From: Bacillota bacterium
GTDB taxonomy: Bacteria; Bacillota; Clostridia; Christensenellales; SZUA-584
Assembly: GCA_023416745.1 (NCBI GenBank)
Contig: JAEZHF010000077.1
Span: 1-54,368 of the forward strand
Direction: 5' to 3'
Length of the DNA stretch: 54,368 nucleotides
Under the pieces are notes generated by a model that was given only the letters and a program-made list of their open reading frames with translations, did no database searches and was not told where the DNA came from. Each line of letters begins with the position of its first letter. Position 1 is the stretch's first letter. Made by a program: the position numbers and the translations under genes. Below, in pieces: positions 10,201 to 17,981 of the stretch.

Positions 10201-10470
10201 CGGCGCGGGTTCGACACCTGCCTCGCGAAAGAGACGGCCATCATCCCCATCATGGTGGGTGAGGATAACGATGCTTACGAGCTGTCCACGATGATGCTGG
10301 AGGAGGGCGTTTTCGTACCGCCGGCGGTTTATCCCGCGGTGCCCAAACGCCAGGCACGGCTGCGGTTCTGTGTGATCAGCGAGCACAAGCCGGAGCAGCT
10401 GGATTACGCGCTGGACACGCTGGACAAGCTGTTTGCGCAGAAAGGGATATCTAAACAGGTGAAGCCATGA
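7207..10470 (+). CDS. Trifunctional acyl-AMP ligase / acyl carrier protein / alpha-oxoamine synthase
   Basis: This 1087-residue protein fuses three enzymes. Residues about 1-570 are an adenylate-forming ligase: TSGTT phosphate loop, FGMTETG, the SGD and GRLKD motifs, and a C-terminal catalytic lysine in LANGIKVRR. Residues about 590-670 are a carrier domain with the phosphopantetheine site DDLGGDSLSS (Ser624). Residues about 690-1080 are a PLP-dependent alpha-oxoamine synthase: HNSITQG, VVEGVYSMDGD, VDEAHSS, and TLSKGLGTCGG with the PLP lysine at 929. The chain order implies activation of a carboxylic acid, loading on the carrier and decarboxylative condensation with an amino acid to give an alpha-aminoketone, as serine palmitoyltransferase, PigH or CqsA do. 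The start at 7207 follows GGAGGG; an upstream in-frame ATG at 7138 has no such site. It overlaps the downstream epimerase by four bases. Acid and amino acid substrates are unknown. Confidence 0.88.
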   Translation: MDMIFEKLGALKEERSMKNLFSIICSHGDAVAAEYLDEGSIRKLTYADYERISVAAAGKLVQLMDGTEKNTFVALRFANNPLWPAAFWAVIMAGYRPLLVDANADDAAVMHILRQAGSRTIVTDTPVGVGGVMAIKPDDFVDMHADDTPYMPVFSDAIALCTSGTTATPKVYVYNEQAVCDQVLLAEYIYKNNKEIIHNGPIKQLAFLPFHHIFGLMAVYMWYTFFGKTIVYIKNRTADVILDACKKHKVTHIYAVPLLWNNVAKGILRKAKLKGEETYDKLMNASDISIKLQRRLGKTGRRLVSKLFFKDLQQRLVGDSIQFMISGGGHIQPETLKIINSIGYPLVSGFGMTETGIDSVELSNSIDRKLDASVGKPFEPMEYRIVYEKPGDRTGELQIRGEAIHSGRMVDGVYIAREEGWFASGDIVREVDGRYYIEGRLKDVIVGESGENVYPDELEDSFSELPHTEHICVTGVATKGVYDDTMLVVYMGEDTGDAHKAAELVAEIARINGLLPIYKKIKRACISLDPLPLANGIKVRRQKVKETLERGQGRFEEIDIRGRVIKHVAAKPQQSAKTNGAAYDSTEYKSIVEKVRQMFADVLGMEPSSIKDTDHFVDDLGGDSLSSLGVFSKAEEMYDVIIPDTEYFTCATVEDLSKLLYRKLNNIEDNREEIRPREVRPITDFKSSREYEEYARRRIGLQDAGIKDPYFVAHDSVLRDTSVVAGREIINLASYNYVGMSGHPRTSAAAKEAIDKYGTSASGSRLIAGEKTLYRELERAIAKWKHTDDALVLVGGHSTNVTFVGNFCNEHDLILYDALSHNSITQGCQLSKSDTKVFPHNDIDALEHLLKAARDKYEKILIVVEGVYSMDGDIAPIPEFVALKKKYGAFLMVDEAHSSCVIGKNGGGVDDCFNLLPGDVDIKMGTLSKGLGTCGGYIAGEQALIDLMRYSLPGFMFSVGISPPLAAAALEGVRIMMEGNPKVAALHANIKYFVEGAQRRGFDTCLAKETAIIPIMVGEDNDAYELSTMMLEEGVFVPPAVYPAVPKRQARLRFCVISEHKPEQLDYALDTLDKLFAQKGISKQVKP

Positions 10471-11447
10471 AGGTATTGGTAACAGGAGGCGCGGGATATA
10501 TCGGCAGCCATGCGGTGCGCCAGCTTATGCGCAGCGGCCATGAGCCGGTGGTGCTGGACAACTTGTCCAAAGGGCACCGTGAGGCCGTGAAGGACGTCTG
10601 TCTGGTGGAGACGGACCTTCTGGACAGGGAAGGCCTTGCGCGCTGCTTCAGTGAGCACAAGGCGGACGCGGTGATGCATTTCGCGGCGCGCAGCCTGGTC
10701 GGCGAGTCCATGCAGATTCCTTACGACTATTACGAGAACAACGTGACCGGCAGCCTGAACCTTTTCAAGGCGGCGATGGACGCGGGCGTTGACAAGTTTA
10801 TATTCTCGTCCACGGCGGCGGTGTACGGCCAGCCGGACGATATTCCCATCACGGAGACCAGCGTGAAAGCGCCGCTCAATGTATACGGCAGAACCAAGCT
10901 GGTGATTGAGAATATGCTGGAGGATTTCTCGAACATATACGGCATACGCTACAAGGCGCTGCGCTACTTCAATGCGGCGGGCGCGGACGCCGCGGGCGAC
11001 ATCGGCGAGGACCACACGCCCGAGACGCATCTGGTGCCCATCATATTCCAGAGCGTGCTGGGCAAGCGCGATAAGCTGCGCGTGTTCGGCGGCGATTACC
11101 CGACACAGGACGGCACCTGCATCCGCGACTACATCCACGTGACGGACCTTGCGGACGCGCACGTGCTGGCACTCGGCGACCTGGCGAAGGGCGGCGCAAG
11201 CTGCGCGTATAACCTCGGCAGCGAGAAGGGCTACTCCGTGCTGGAGATCATCCGGGCCGCGTCGGACGTCGTCGGCAAGCCGGTCGAGTATGACATCGCA
11301 CCGCGCCGCGCGGGCGACCCGGCGGTGCTGATTGCTTCATCTGCGAAGATACAGCAGGAGCTGAAATGGAAGCCGCAATTCGGCATTTCGGACATACTCG
11401 CCAGCGCATGGCGGTTCCATCGGCAATACCCGGACGGATACAGGTAA
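10467..11447 (+). CDS. galE: UDP-glucose 4-epimerase family protein
   Basis: This 326-residue extended short-chain dehydrogenase has the NAD-binding motif TGGAGYIGS (6-14), the catalytic Ser-Ser-Thr at 114-116 and the YGRTK motif with Tyr140 and Lys144. Length and sequence fit UDP-galactose 4-epimerase, which interconverts UDP-glucose and UDP-galactose. Its ATG overlaps the stop of the trifunctional synthase (ATGA), so the two are translationally coupled. That link suggests its sugar product, or an unexpected keto-reduction by this fold, is used on the product of the upstream enzyme; glycosylation of a sphingoid-like lipid is one possibility. A strong terminator follows. Confidence 0.87.
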   Translation: MKVLVTGGAGYIGSHAVRQLMRSGHEPVVLDNLSKGHREAVKDVCLVETDLLDREGLARCFSEHKADAVMHFAARSLVGESMQIPYDYYENNVTGSLNLFKAAMDAGVDKFIFSSTAAVYGQPDDIPITETSVKAPLNVYGRTKLVIENMLEDFSNIYGIRYKALRYFNAAGADAAGDIGEDHTPETHLVPIIFQSVLGKRDKLRVFGGDYPTQDGTCIRDYIHVTDLADAHVLALGDLAKGGASCAYNLGSEKGYSVLEIIRAASDVVGKPVEYDIAPRRAGDPAVLIASSAKIQQELKWKPQFGISDILASAWRFHRQYPDGYR

Positions 11448-11458
11448 CGGATTAACAC

Positions 11459-11488
11459 AAAGCGCTCTGCAGAGGGCGCTTTTTTTGT
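11459..11488 (+). terminator. Rho-independent terminator after galE
   Basis: AGCGCTCT pairs with AGGGCGCT around a short GCAG loop and is followed by TTTTTTTG. It ends the synthase-epimerase operon. Confidence 0.85.
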
Positions 11489-11580
11489 GCTGCTGTTACA
11501 CCAAAGCATCAGAAGTTTATCAGGCTTGAGAATATTGAAAATCCTCTTCATACTCAGTGAATGCAGCCGAGTGAGCGAAA

Positions 11581-11612
11581 AGACATAGTCACAAGAAGTC
11601 TATGTGGTTTTT
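11581..11612 (+). promoter_or_regulatory. Hairpin with T run in the chemotaxis receptor leader
   Basis: ACATAG (11583-11588) pairs with CTATGT (11600-11605), followed by GGTTTTT. It lies about 130 bases before the receptor start and well after the previous terminator, so it is inside the presumed leader. It could be an attenuator or simply a second weak terminator. I did not recognise a known riboswitch around it. Confidence 0.35.
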
Positions 11613-11736
11613 CCAGAAAGGAAGAGGGAGGCATTGGAGGCTAAAACTACCGCTTCAGCGTATTGTTAATAGTTTCGATTACATTTATGGATAGTATATA
11701 TGTGAAATAGCAGAACAATCGTTAAGGGGGATGGGG

Positions 11737-14154
11737 ATGAAAAAATTCAGAGACTTAAGTGTTGGGACGAAATTGACAATCAAGATTATATCTGTTCTGG
11801 TGGCGGTTTTGGCTGCGTTGTTTGCGGTTATCATCGTAATCACCGCAAACAACAATGAAACGCAGGCAAATAACGGGGCGCAGTCGCTGGCAGAAAGCGA
11901 TGCGGCACACATCGATGCTGAGCTGGAAGTGTCCATAGACGCAGCGAGAGCAGTGGCACAGGGAATGCAGGGATTTGCGGAACTGAATACAGCTGACAGA
12001 AGAGATATATACAACAACCTGATGAAGAGTTTTCTGGCAGAAAACCCGCAGTATCTTGGAATCTGGACCTGTTGGGAACCGAACGCCCTTGATAATATGG
12101 ACAGCCAATATAAAAACACGGACGGTACAGACGAAAGCGGACGATTCATTTCGTACTGGTACTATGACGGCGGACAGATCGCTTTGACGTCCCTGACTGG
12201 CTATGAAGAGCCGGGCAGCGGAGACTATTACCTGCTGGCCAAAAACTCGGGGCAGGAAACGATACTGGAGCCGTATGAGTACGAGGTGGGGGGCAAGACT
12301 GTGCTGCTGACCTCTGTCGCTGTACCTGTTAAGGACGAAAGCGGGAATATCGTCGCTGTCACGGGCATTGATATGACGCTGGAAAGTTTGCAGAACATGC
12401 AGTTTGATAAGGGCGGGTTTGAGACCGCATTCGTTAACATACTTTCCAACTCCGGCTTATTCGTCTATCATCAGGACGCTGCATCGGTGGGAAAGAATAT
12501 TCGGGATATTCGCGCTGACTCATTGTCGCTTGACGACCAGACGACCGCTATAAAGAGCGGGGAAGCCTATACCTGCGAGGACGTATCCGCGTCAACTGGC
12601 AAAGTTGTCCGCCGCTATTTCGCGCCCATTACGATCGGGCAGACCACGACGCCGTGGTCGATAGAAGTGGTGATTGAGACCAACGAGATCTTGGAAACAA
12701 CGAACCAGATGACACTGCTGCTTGTCGGTATTCTTGTGGGTATTACAGTGCTGGCTATTTTGGTATTGACATTCCTGATACGTTCTTCCATCTCTAAGCC
12801 CATCAAGAAGACCGCTGCTTTTGCAAAGTCTTTGGCCTCAGGGGATCTGGATGCGGCTATTGTCATCAAATCAAAGGATGAAATCGGTCAGCTGGCGGGC
12901 GTTTTAGACCAGGAGGTGCGACAGGCTTTCAAAAACGTGGAGGAAGCGCGCCTTGTGGCGGACCGGCAGTCCAAATATCAGTCTGCAGAAGTGGATAAGC
13001 TGCTGGTAAATCTGCAGAGGCTGGCGCGCGGTGAGCTGAACTGCGATATCATTGTGGCTGAAGCGGACGACGTTACTGAAGAGCAGCACGCGCTGTTCAG
13101 CGAAATCGCCGAAAACCTGCACAGCGCTGTAGGAGAAATCAGGAATTACATTGGTGAGATTTCAATGGTGCTGGGCGAAATGTCCAAGGGCAACCTCACT
13201 GTTGGCATCGCTGCGGTATACAAAGGAGAATTTACCACACTAAAGGATTCCATCAATGGCATAGCGGCCTCGCTGAACGGGGTGCTCTCAGAAATCAATT
13301 TGTCAGCGGATCAGGTGGCGGCGGGTACGCGGCAGGTGTCCGACGGCAGCCAGGCAATATCGCAGGGGGCCACTGAACAGGCCAGCGCTATCGAAGAGCT
13401 GACAGCCTCGGTGTCGCAGATTGCCGAGCAGACGCGCCAGAACGCAATCAGCGCCAACCAGGCCAGTGAGCTGACGACAACGGCGGCAGATGAGGCGGAA
13501 CGTGGCAATGGCCGGATGAAAGCAATGCAGGCTGCGATGGGCGAGATCAACGAAGCGTCCCGCAGCATCGAGAAGATCATCAAGGTGATTGATGATATTG
13601 CATTCCAGACGAATATACTCGCGCTTAATGCGGCGGTGGAAGCGGCCCGTGCAGGCGTACATGGTAAGGGATTTGCGGTGGTAGCTGAAGAGGTGAGAAA
13701 CCTTGCGGCCCGAAGTGCGAGCGCGGCGAAGGAGACCACGGAGTTGATCGAAGGCTCGATTCAGAAGACGGATGCGGGCACGAAGATTGCGGACGAAACG
13801 GCGGAAGCGTTGACATCCATCGTGCGGAGTGTGTATAAAGCAGTAGAGCTGGTGGGCGAAATTGCCCGTGCTTCGGGAGAGCAGGCAGGTGCTATCGCGC
13901 AGGTGGATCGCGGCATCGAGCAGATGAGCCAGGTCGTGCAGACAAACTCTGCCACGTCTGAAGAGACGGCAGCTGCCGCTGAAGAGTTGTCCAGCCAGGC
14001 CGAAATGCTCAAAAACATGGTGGGGCAGTTCAGTTTGCGGGACGCGGGCGAAAGCCAGCCCAGGCTGATTCAAGGTACAGATAAGGAAAGGAGTCTATCA
14101 GCCATTAAAACAACCGGAATTGACATCTCGGATAACAATTTCGGGAAATACTGA
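11737..14154 (+). CDS. Methyl-accepting chemotaxis protein with dCache-type sensor
   Basis: This 805-residue transmembrane receptor should sense a small extracellular ligand and control the CheA kinase. It has a membrane helix at about 10-32, an extracytoplasmic Cache-type domain (about 40-305, including the YYLLAKNSG and AVPVKDESGNIVAVTGID segments), a second helix at about 325-350, a HAMP linker, and a long coiled-coil signalling domain whose tip contains the conserved IDDIAFQTNILALNAAVEAARAG hairpin. The ATG at 11737 is preferred over 11731 because AAGGGGG directly abuts the earlier ATG but is six bases from the later one. The gene stands alone between terminators. The ligand is unknown. 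It is the intact counterpart of the interrupted receptor gene at 37865-40219. Confidence 0.92.
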   Translation: MKKFRDLSVGTKLTIKIISVLVAVLAALFAVIIVITANNNETQANNGAQSLAESDAAHIDAELEVSIDAARAVAQGMQGFAELNTADRRDIYNNLMKSFLAENPQYLGIWTCWEPNALDNMDSQYKNTDGTDESGRFISYWYYDGGQIALTSLTGYEEPGSGDYYLLAKNSGQETILEPYEYEVGGKTVLLTSVAVPVKDESGNIVAVTGIDMTLESLQNMQFDKGGFETAFVNILSNSGLFVYHQDAASVGKNIRDIRADSLSLDDQTTAIKSGEAYTCEDVSASTGKVVRRYFAPITIGQTTTPWSIEVVIETNEILETTNQMTLLLVGILVGITVLAILVLTFLIRSSISKPIKKTAAFAKSLASGDLDAAIVIKSKDEIGQLAGVLDQEVRQAFKNVEEARLVADRQSKYQSAEVDKLLVNLQRLARGELNCDIIVAEADDVTEEQHALFSEIAENLHSAVGEIRNYIGEISMVLGEMSKGNLTVGIAAVYKGEFTTLKDSINGIAASLNGVLSEINLSADQVAAGTRQVSDGSQAISQGATEQASAIEELTASVSQIAEQTRQNAISANQASELTTTAADEAERGNGRMKAMQAAMGEINEASRSIEKIIKVIDDIAFQTNILALNAAVEAARAGVHGKGFAVVAEEVRNLAARSASAAKETTELIEGSIQKTDAGTKIADETAEALTSIVRSVYKAVELVGEIARASGEQAGAIAQVDRGIEQMSQVVQTNSATSEETAAAAEELSSQAEMLKNMVGQFSLRDAGESQPRLIQGTDKERSLSAIKTTGIDISDNNFGKY

Positions 14155-14189
14155 TTGCCGTAACGTCAAAAGTTACGGGATTATACACA

Positions 14190-14223
14190 GCCTCCTGCTG
14201 CGGTGTTGGCAGGGGGCTTTTTC
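14190..14223 (+). terminator. Terminator after the chemotaxis receptor gene
   Basis: GCCTCCTGC pairs with GCAGGGGGC and is followed by TTTTT. It lies about 35 bases after the receptor stop codon. Confidence 0.8.
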
Positions 14224-14287
14224 AATTTCGCATGTACGGTGGCGTTTAAAAGTTATCCGGATGTCGAGCCGTTAACAAAGGAAGACA

Positions 14288-14316
14288 TTGGCAGACCTCG
14301 TAAAACACGGTATAAT
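14288..14316 (+). promoter_or_regulatory. Sigma-A type promoter for the OsmC-like gene
   Basis: TTGGCA (14288-14293), a 17-base spacer and a perfect TATAAT (14311-14316) lie 31 bases before the start codon of the next gene. Confidence 0.75.
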
Positions 14317-14347
14317 GGAGGCAACAGAATGAGGGAGGGATCAGGCC

Positions 14348-14776
14348 ATGGGAGCAGTGGTGAAGGCGCGCGCCAAGTCGGCCGCGGGCAAGAAGATGAT
14401 GTTCACCGGCGAGTCGGGCGGGCATACGGTGACGCTGGACTACATTCCGCCCTATGGTGAGAGCGCGGGCTTTATGCCGATGCAGCTGTATCTGGTGAGC
14501 CTGGCGGCGTGCCTGGGCAGCACACTGCGGTATCTCGCGGGCGAGCACGGCAAGACCATCACGGATATCGACGTGGACGTGCGCGGCACCCGGCGGGACC
14601 ATCCGCCCACCGGGTTTGAGGCGATTACCTTTGGTCTGCGCGTGGTATCGTCCGACATTGACGACGACACGATGAAGCGGCTCACGGAACTGGCTGAAAA
14701 GAAATACTGTCCGCTGACGACGATGCTGTGTGCCGATGTGGCGGTGACGATGACGTTTGAGCTCGTGCAGGAATGA
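14348..14776 (+). CDS. OsmC/Ohr family protein
   Basis: This 142-residue cytosolic protein belongs to the OsmC family, thiol peroxidases that reduce organic hydroperoxides. The two characteristic cysteines are present at Cys55 in SLAACLGSTL and Cys121 in KYCPLTTML. The N-terminal half has the family's small beta-rich dimerisation segment. A GAGGGAG site lies about ten bases before the ATG, and a clean promoter precedes it. It is probably monocistronic, since the following gene has its own -10 element. Whether it acts on peroxides or is one of the non-peroxidase OsmC relatives cannot be decided here. Confidence 0.85.
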   Translation: MGAVVKARAKSAAGKKMMFTGESGGHTVTLDYIPPYGESAGFMPMQLYLVSLAACLGSTLRYLAGEHGKTITDIDVDVRGTRRDHPPTGFEAITFGLRVVSSDIDDDTMKRLTELAEKKYCPLTTMLCADVAVTMTFELVQE

Positions 14777-14805
14777 GACATGTTCACAGCCACTTGGGCA
14801 TAATG

Positions 14806-14814
14806 TGATATAAT
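14806..14814 (+). promoter_or_regulatory. Extended -10 promoter element for the AI-2E family gene
   Basis: TGATATAAT forms an extended -10 (TGnTATAAT) 29 bases before the next start codon. A TTCACA at 14783 is spaced 20 bases away, so the -35 contribution is weak. Confidence 0.5.
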
Positions 14815-14843
14815 CCCAATACAAACAGTCAGGGAAGAGGAAC

Positions 14844-16118
14844 ATGAAGAAGATCAAGAGCAATCATGTGCGTATCGCCGTCGTGGTGGTGATCGCAGGG
14901 GCGGCGCTGTACGCGGCGATCAGCGTCATCAATAACATCGGTACGGTGTGGCAGAGCATCGGTGTGGCGGTGAGCTTTATCATGGGCATGCTGCTGCCCG
15001 TCATCATCGGGTTTGTGATTGCGTTTCTGCTGTCGCGGCCGTCGGCGTTCATCGCGCGGCAGCTGACAAAGCGGCGGTTCTGGGCGAAGCGCCAACGAGG
15101 GGCAGCGGTGGCGGGCGCGCTGATGGCGTTTTTGGGGCTGGTGAGTGTGCTGGTGCTGTTCGTGTATATGTTGGCGCCGGGTGTGGCGCAGAGCGTGCGC
15201 AGTATTACCCAAAACTTACCTCAGTATGCGCAGGGCGTGTACGCGTGGCTGCAGCGTGTGAGCGCGGACCCCATGCTGTCTCAGGTGCTGCAGTTCGCCG
15301 GACTGGATCAGCTGAACGCCGAAACCGTGACCGAGGCGCTGTCGGAATACTGGTCGGTGATTGCCGGGGCGGCGCAGAATATCGTGGGGGCGCTGCTGGG
15401 CTTCCTGCTCAGTACGGGGCGCTTTTTGTACAACTTCGTGCTGGGCTTCTTCTTTGCCGCCTACATGCTGGTGTTTCGGGACGAGATCAAGCGGCAGCTC
15501 AGCACCTTCTCTGAGCACCTGTTCCGCAAGTCGCATTACAGGCTGCTGTTTGTCGTGCGCGTGACGGACGACATGTTCTACCGCTTCCTCGTGGGTAAGG
15601 GGCTTTGCTCGCTGGCGGTGGGCGTGGTGACGTTTGGAGCGTGCGCGCTGCTGGGCATATCGTACAGCCCGCTGATCGCCCTCATCATGGCGGTCACCAA
15701 CATGATACCCACGTTCGGGCCGATATTCGGCACAGCGGCGGCGATGCTGCTGGCGATGATGACCGCGCCGGTGTTCGCGCTGTATGTGCTGATCATCGGC
15801 ATCGCGGTGCAGATACTGGAGGGCAACATCATCGGGCCGCGGGTGCTGGGCGAGTCCATCGGGCTCAACGGCTTTTGGATCATGTTCTCCATCATCGTGA
15901 TGGGCGCGTTGTTTGGCGTCATGGGCATGCTGGTCGCTGCGCCGCTGTTCGGAATGCTGCGCATACTGATCAAGAACTGGATGCACCACCGGCACCACGG
16001 CGTGCTGGCGGGCGAGGCCGAGCTGCTGGCCAGCATGGAGCGCAACCGCGAATGGACAGCCAAAAAGACGAAGACGCGCAGAACAGCGGACGCGTCCACA
16101 AGCGGCGGACAGCCATAA
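14844..16118 (+). CDS. AI-2E family permease
   Basis: This 424-residue polytopic membrane protein matches the AI-2E/UPF0118 transporter family. Paired hydrophobic helices occur at about 10-60 and 80-105, then a soluble stretch, and then a run of helices from about 180 to 385 containing the family's typical NMIPTFGPIFG and EGNIIGPRVLGESIGLNGFW segments. Family members include autoinducer-2 exporters and sodium/proton antiporters, so the substrate is not predictable. The C-terminal tail is basic and hydrophilic. GGGAAGAGGA precedes the ATG. It may be cotranscribed with the three small membrane proteins that follow. Confidence 0.88.
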   Translation: MKKIKSNHVRIAVVVVIAGAALYAAISVINNIGTVWQSIGVAVSFIMGMLLPVIIGFVIAFLLSRPSAFIARQLTKRRFWAKRQRGAAVAGALMAFLGLVSVLVLFVYMLAPGVAQSVRSITQNLPQYAQGVYAWLQRVSADPMLSQVLQFAGLDQLNAETVTEALSEYWSVIAGAAQNIVGALLGFLLSTGRFLYNFVLGFFFAAYMLVFRDEIKRQLSTFSEHLFRKSHYRLLFVVRVTDDMFYRFLVGKGLCSLAVGVVTFGACALLGISYSPLIALIMAVTNMIPTFGPIFGTAAAMLLAMMTAPVFALYVLIIGIAVQILEGNIIGPRVLGESIGLNGFWIMFSIIVMGALFGVMGMLVAAPLFGMLRILIKNWMHHRHHGVLAGEAELLASMERNREWTAKKTKTRRTADASTSGGQP

Positions 16119-16145
16119 TATATCAGCGTGAAGGATTGAAAGATA

Positions 16146-16580
16146 ATGGATATTTTGTTTTTTGTGTCATTGATACTGCTGACGCTGCTGATCGGAGCGG
16201 GGGCGCTGCTGGCGGTGATGATCGTCCGCTTTGTGCGGGCGCGCAGCATGGGCCGGACGGACGGCGCGTGGGTGTCGTCACCGATGGTGTTGGGCATCGC
16301 GGGCGGCGTGCTGGGTCTTAGTATCACAGAAATGGTGGCGGTGAATGCGCTGGGGCTGCCGTTGTGGATATTTTCCCTGGCGGGTGTGGCGGGCGGTGTA
16401 TCGGGCATTGTGGGCGGCGCTGTCGTGAAGCGGTACCGAAAGGCCGCGGGCGTGTTGATGCTGGCGGGTGCGGCGCTGAGCCTGATCACCATATTCGGGC
16501 CGATGCTGCTGATATGCGGCGGCGTGCTGGCGCTGGTGCCGACAAAGGAACAAGCTCAAGAATCGCCGAAAGAAAATTGA
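16146..16580 (+). CDS. Small four-helix membrane protein, DUF4064-like (paralogue 1)
   Basis: This 144-residue protein has about four hydrophobic helices and little else. The core pattern is Gly-Ile-Val-Gly-Gly-x-Val-x-Lys-Arg followed by AAGVLMLAGAALSLIT, then a last helix and a short polar tail. The same pattern recurs in the genes at 16593, 17222, 21273 and 22105, making a local paralogous family resembling DUF4064. No catalytic motif is visible and the function is unknown. It starts 27 bases after the AI-2E gene and is followed 12 bases later by the next paralogue. Confidence 0.7.
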   Translation: MDILFFVSLILLTLLIGAGALLAVMIVRFVRARSMGRTDGAWVSSPMVLGIAGGVLGLSITEMVAVNALGLPLWIFSLAGVAGGVSGIVGGAVVKRYRKAAGVLMLAGAALSLITIFGPMLLICGGVLALVPTKEQAQESPKEN

Positions 16581-16592
16581 CGGAGGCTGCCC

Positions 16593-17201
16593 ATGGATTT
16601 TCTGATGTTGGAATATCCCGTTATCATAATTGCTTTCTGTGTTGGGATGGCTTACTTTATTCTGACTGAATTAGTACTGTATTTTCAGCAGCGCAGCGGT
16701 AAAATCGGAGAAATAGGAACAGATACCATTTCCGCCAGACTGGGTATCGGCGGCGGTATCATCGCACTGGCCGTATCTGTGTATTATATCGTTACGGTGG
16801 GAGATGACGCGCTGAAACTCGTCTTGAGCTGCGTCAGCCTGGTGTCGGCGCTGGCGGGCATCGTCGGCAGTGTATTGGTGAAGCGGCAACGCAAAACGGC
16901 AGGTATATTGATGCTGGCCGCAGCAGCCGGGACTTTTATCACTGTTGCGGGATCACTTTTGCTGCTGTTCGGAGGGATATTCTCAAAAATACATATTAAG
17001 TGGCACAATGCTGATAAATGGTCTATATTGAAGCTGGCTATCTGGCTTACTTTCCCGATATGGTTAACGGTAGCTCATTATCTCGATGTTAGCTTGGCCA
17101 TGTTCATCGCCGTTAGTGGGGCCATCGTGTTGGGCTATTTTATAATGATAATATTTGATATTAAAGATATGATTGTCATCAAAGAGAATAAAGAGAAATA
17201 G
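16593..17201 (+). CDS. DUF4064-like membrane protein (paralogue 2)
   Basis: This 202-residue protein has about six hydrophobic segments. Residues about 85-130 repeat the family core (GIVGSVLVKRQRKTAGILML, then a glycine-rich helix). The C-terminal region adds two further helices ending in a short charged tail. A GGAGG site lies nine bases before the ATG. It is A/T-richer at its ends than its neighbours. The function is unknown; it belongs to the run of three tandem paralogues behind the AI-2E gene. Confidence 0.68.
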   Translation: MDFLMLEYPVIIIAFCVGMAYFILTELVLYFQQRSGKIGEIGTDTISARLGIGGGIIALAVSVYYIVTVGDDALKLVLSCVSLVSALAGIVGSVLVKRQRKTAGILMLAAAAGTFITVAGSLLLLFGGIFSKIHIKWHNADKWSILKLAIWLTFPIWLTVAHYLDVSLAMFIAVSGAIVLGYFIMIIFDIKDMIVIKENKEK

Positions 17202-17221
17202 CACACTGAAAGGAACCCCTT

Positions 17222-17833
17222 ATGATTTGGCTGGGATGGTATGAGATGCTGCTGCTGTCGCTGCTGACGGCGTGCGTGTGCATGGGGATATCCGCGCTGG
17301 TGACGGTGACCCGGCGGGTAGACCGCGCCGTGCTGACGGGGGCGTCCGTAACGCTGGGGATGATGGGCAGTGTGCTGGCGCTGGCGGCGTCCGTACCGGT
17401 GATGCTGGGGCTGACAGGCGGCATGTGGCCTCCGGTGCTGGGGGTTATGGGTGCGGTCGGCGGCATGGCGGGCATAGTGGGCTGTCTGCTGGCGCGAACG
17501 CACAGCCGGGCGGCGGGCATCACGATGCTGGCGGCGGGGCTGCTCGCCTTCATCACGCTGGTGGGACCGGCGCTGCTCATGACGGCGGGTTCGCTGGCCG
17601 CCAGCAAGCCGCTGGCGCTCACGGGGAAGCGGGCTGTGGTGCGGTCGCTGCGCATCGCGCTGTCGATGGCTTTTCCGGTGCTGCTGCTGGCGTCGCTGTA
17701 TTTTTCTGTTGGCAGGGGGTTCCTGCTTGCGACACTGGGCGTTTTTGCGGCGTATATCGCGGTGATGGTGGTGGACTTTGCGTGGTCGAAGGGAACGCGG
17801 CGCGGGCAAGGTGCGTCGGTACAGCGGCTGTAG
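17222..17833 (+). CDS. DUF4064-like membrane protein (paralogue 3)
   Basis: This 203-residue protein has about six hydrophobic segments. The family core is at about 78-125 (GIVGCLLARTHSRAAGITML). As in paralogue 2, two extra helices follow. AAAGGAA precedes the ATG, 20 bases after the previous gene. A terminator at 17926-17955 ends this run. The function is unknown. Confidence 0.66.
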   Translation: MIWLGWYEMLLLSLLTACVCMGISALVTVTRRVDRAVLTGASVTLGMMGSVLALAASVPVMLGLTGGMWPPVLGVMGAVGGMAGIVGCLLARTHSRAAGITMLAAGLLAFITLVGPALLMTAGSLAASKPLALTGKRAVVRSLRIALSMAFPVLLLASLYFSVGRGFLLATLGVFAAYIAVMVVDFAWSKGTRRGQGASVQRL

Positions 17834-17925
17834 GACAACGCTCGACTCTTACAGCGGGAGACCAACGGTCGCCTCTACAATGCGAATAAGCGTACCGCGG
17901 ACAGGGAAGCCGCGGAGTATATACT

Positions 17926-17955
17926 AAAAGCGGGCATGATGACCCGCTTTTCTTG
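17926..17955. terminator. Bidirectional terminator between convergent genes
   Basis: AAAAGCGGG pairs with CCCGCTTTT around a short loop, with A and T runs on both sides. It can serve both the plus-strand membrane gene run and the minus-strand operon ending at 17982. Confidence 0.85.
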
Positions 17956-17981
17956 ATGCTGTTGGCTGACAGATGGATGGA

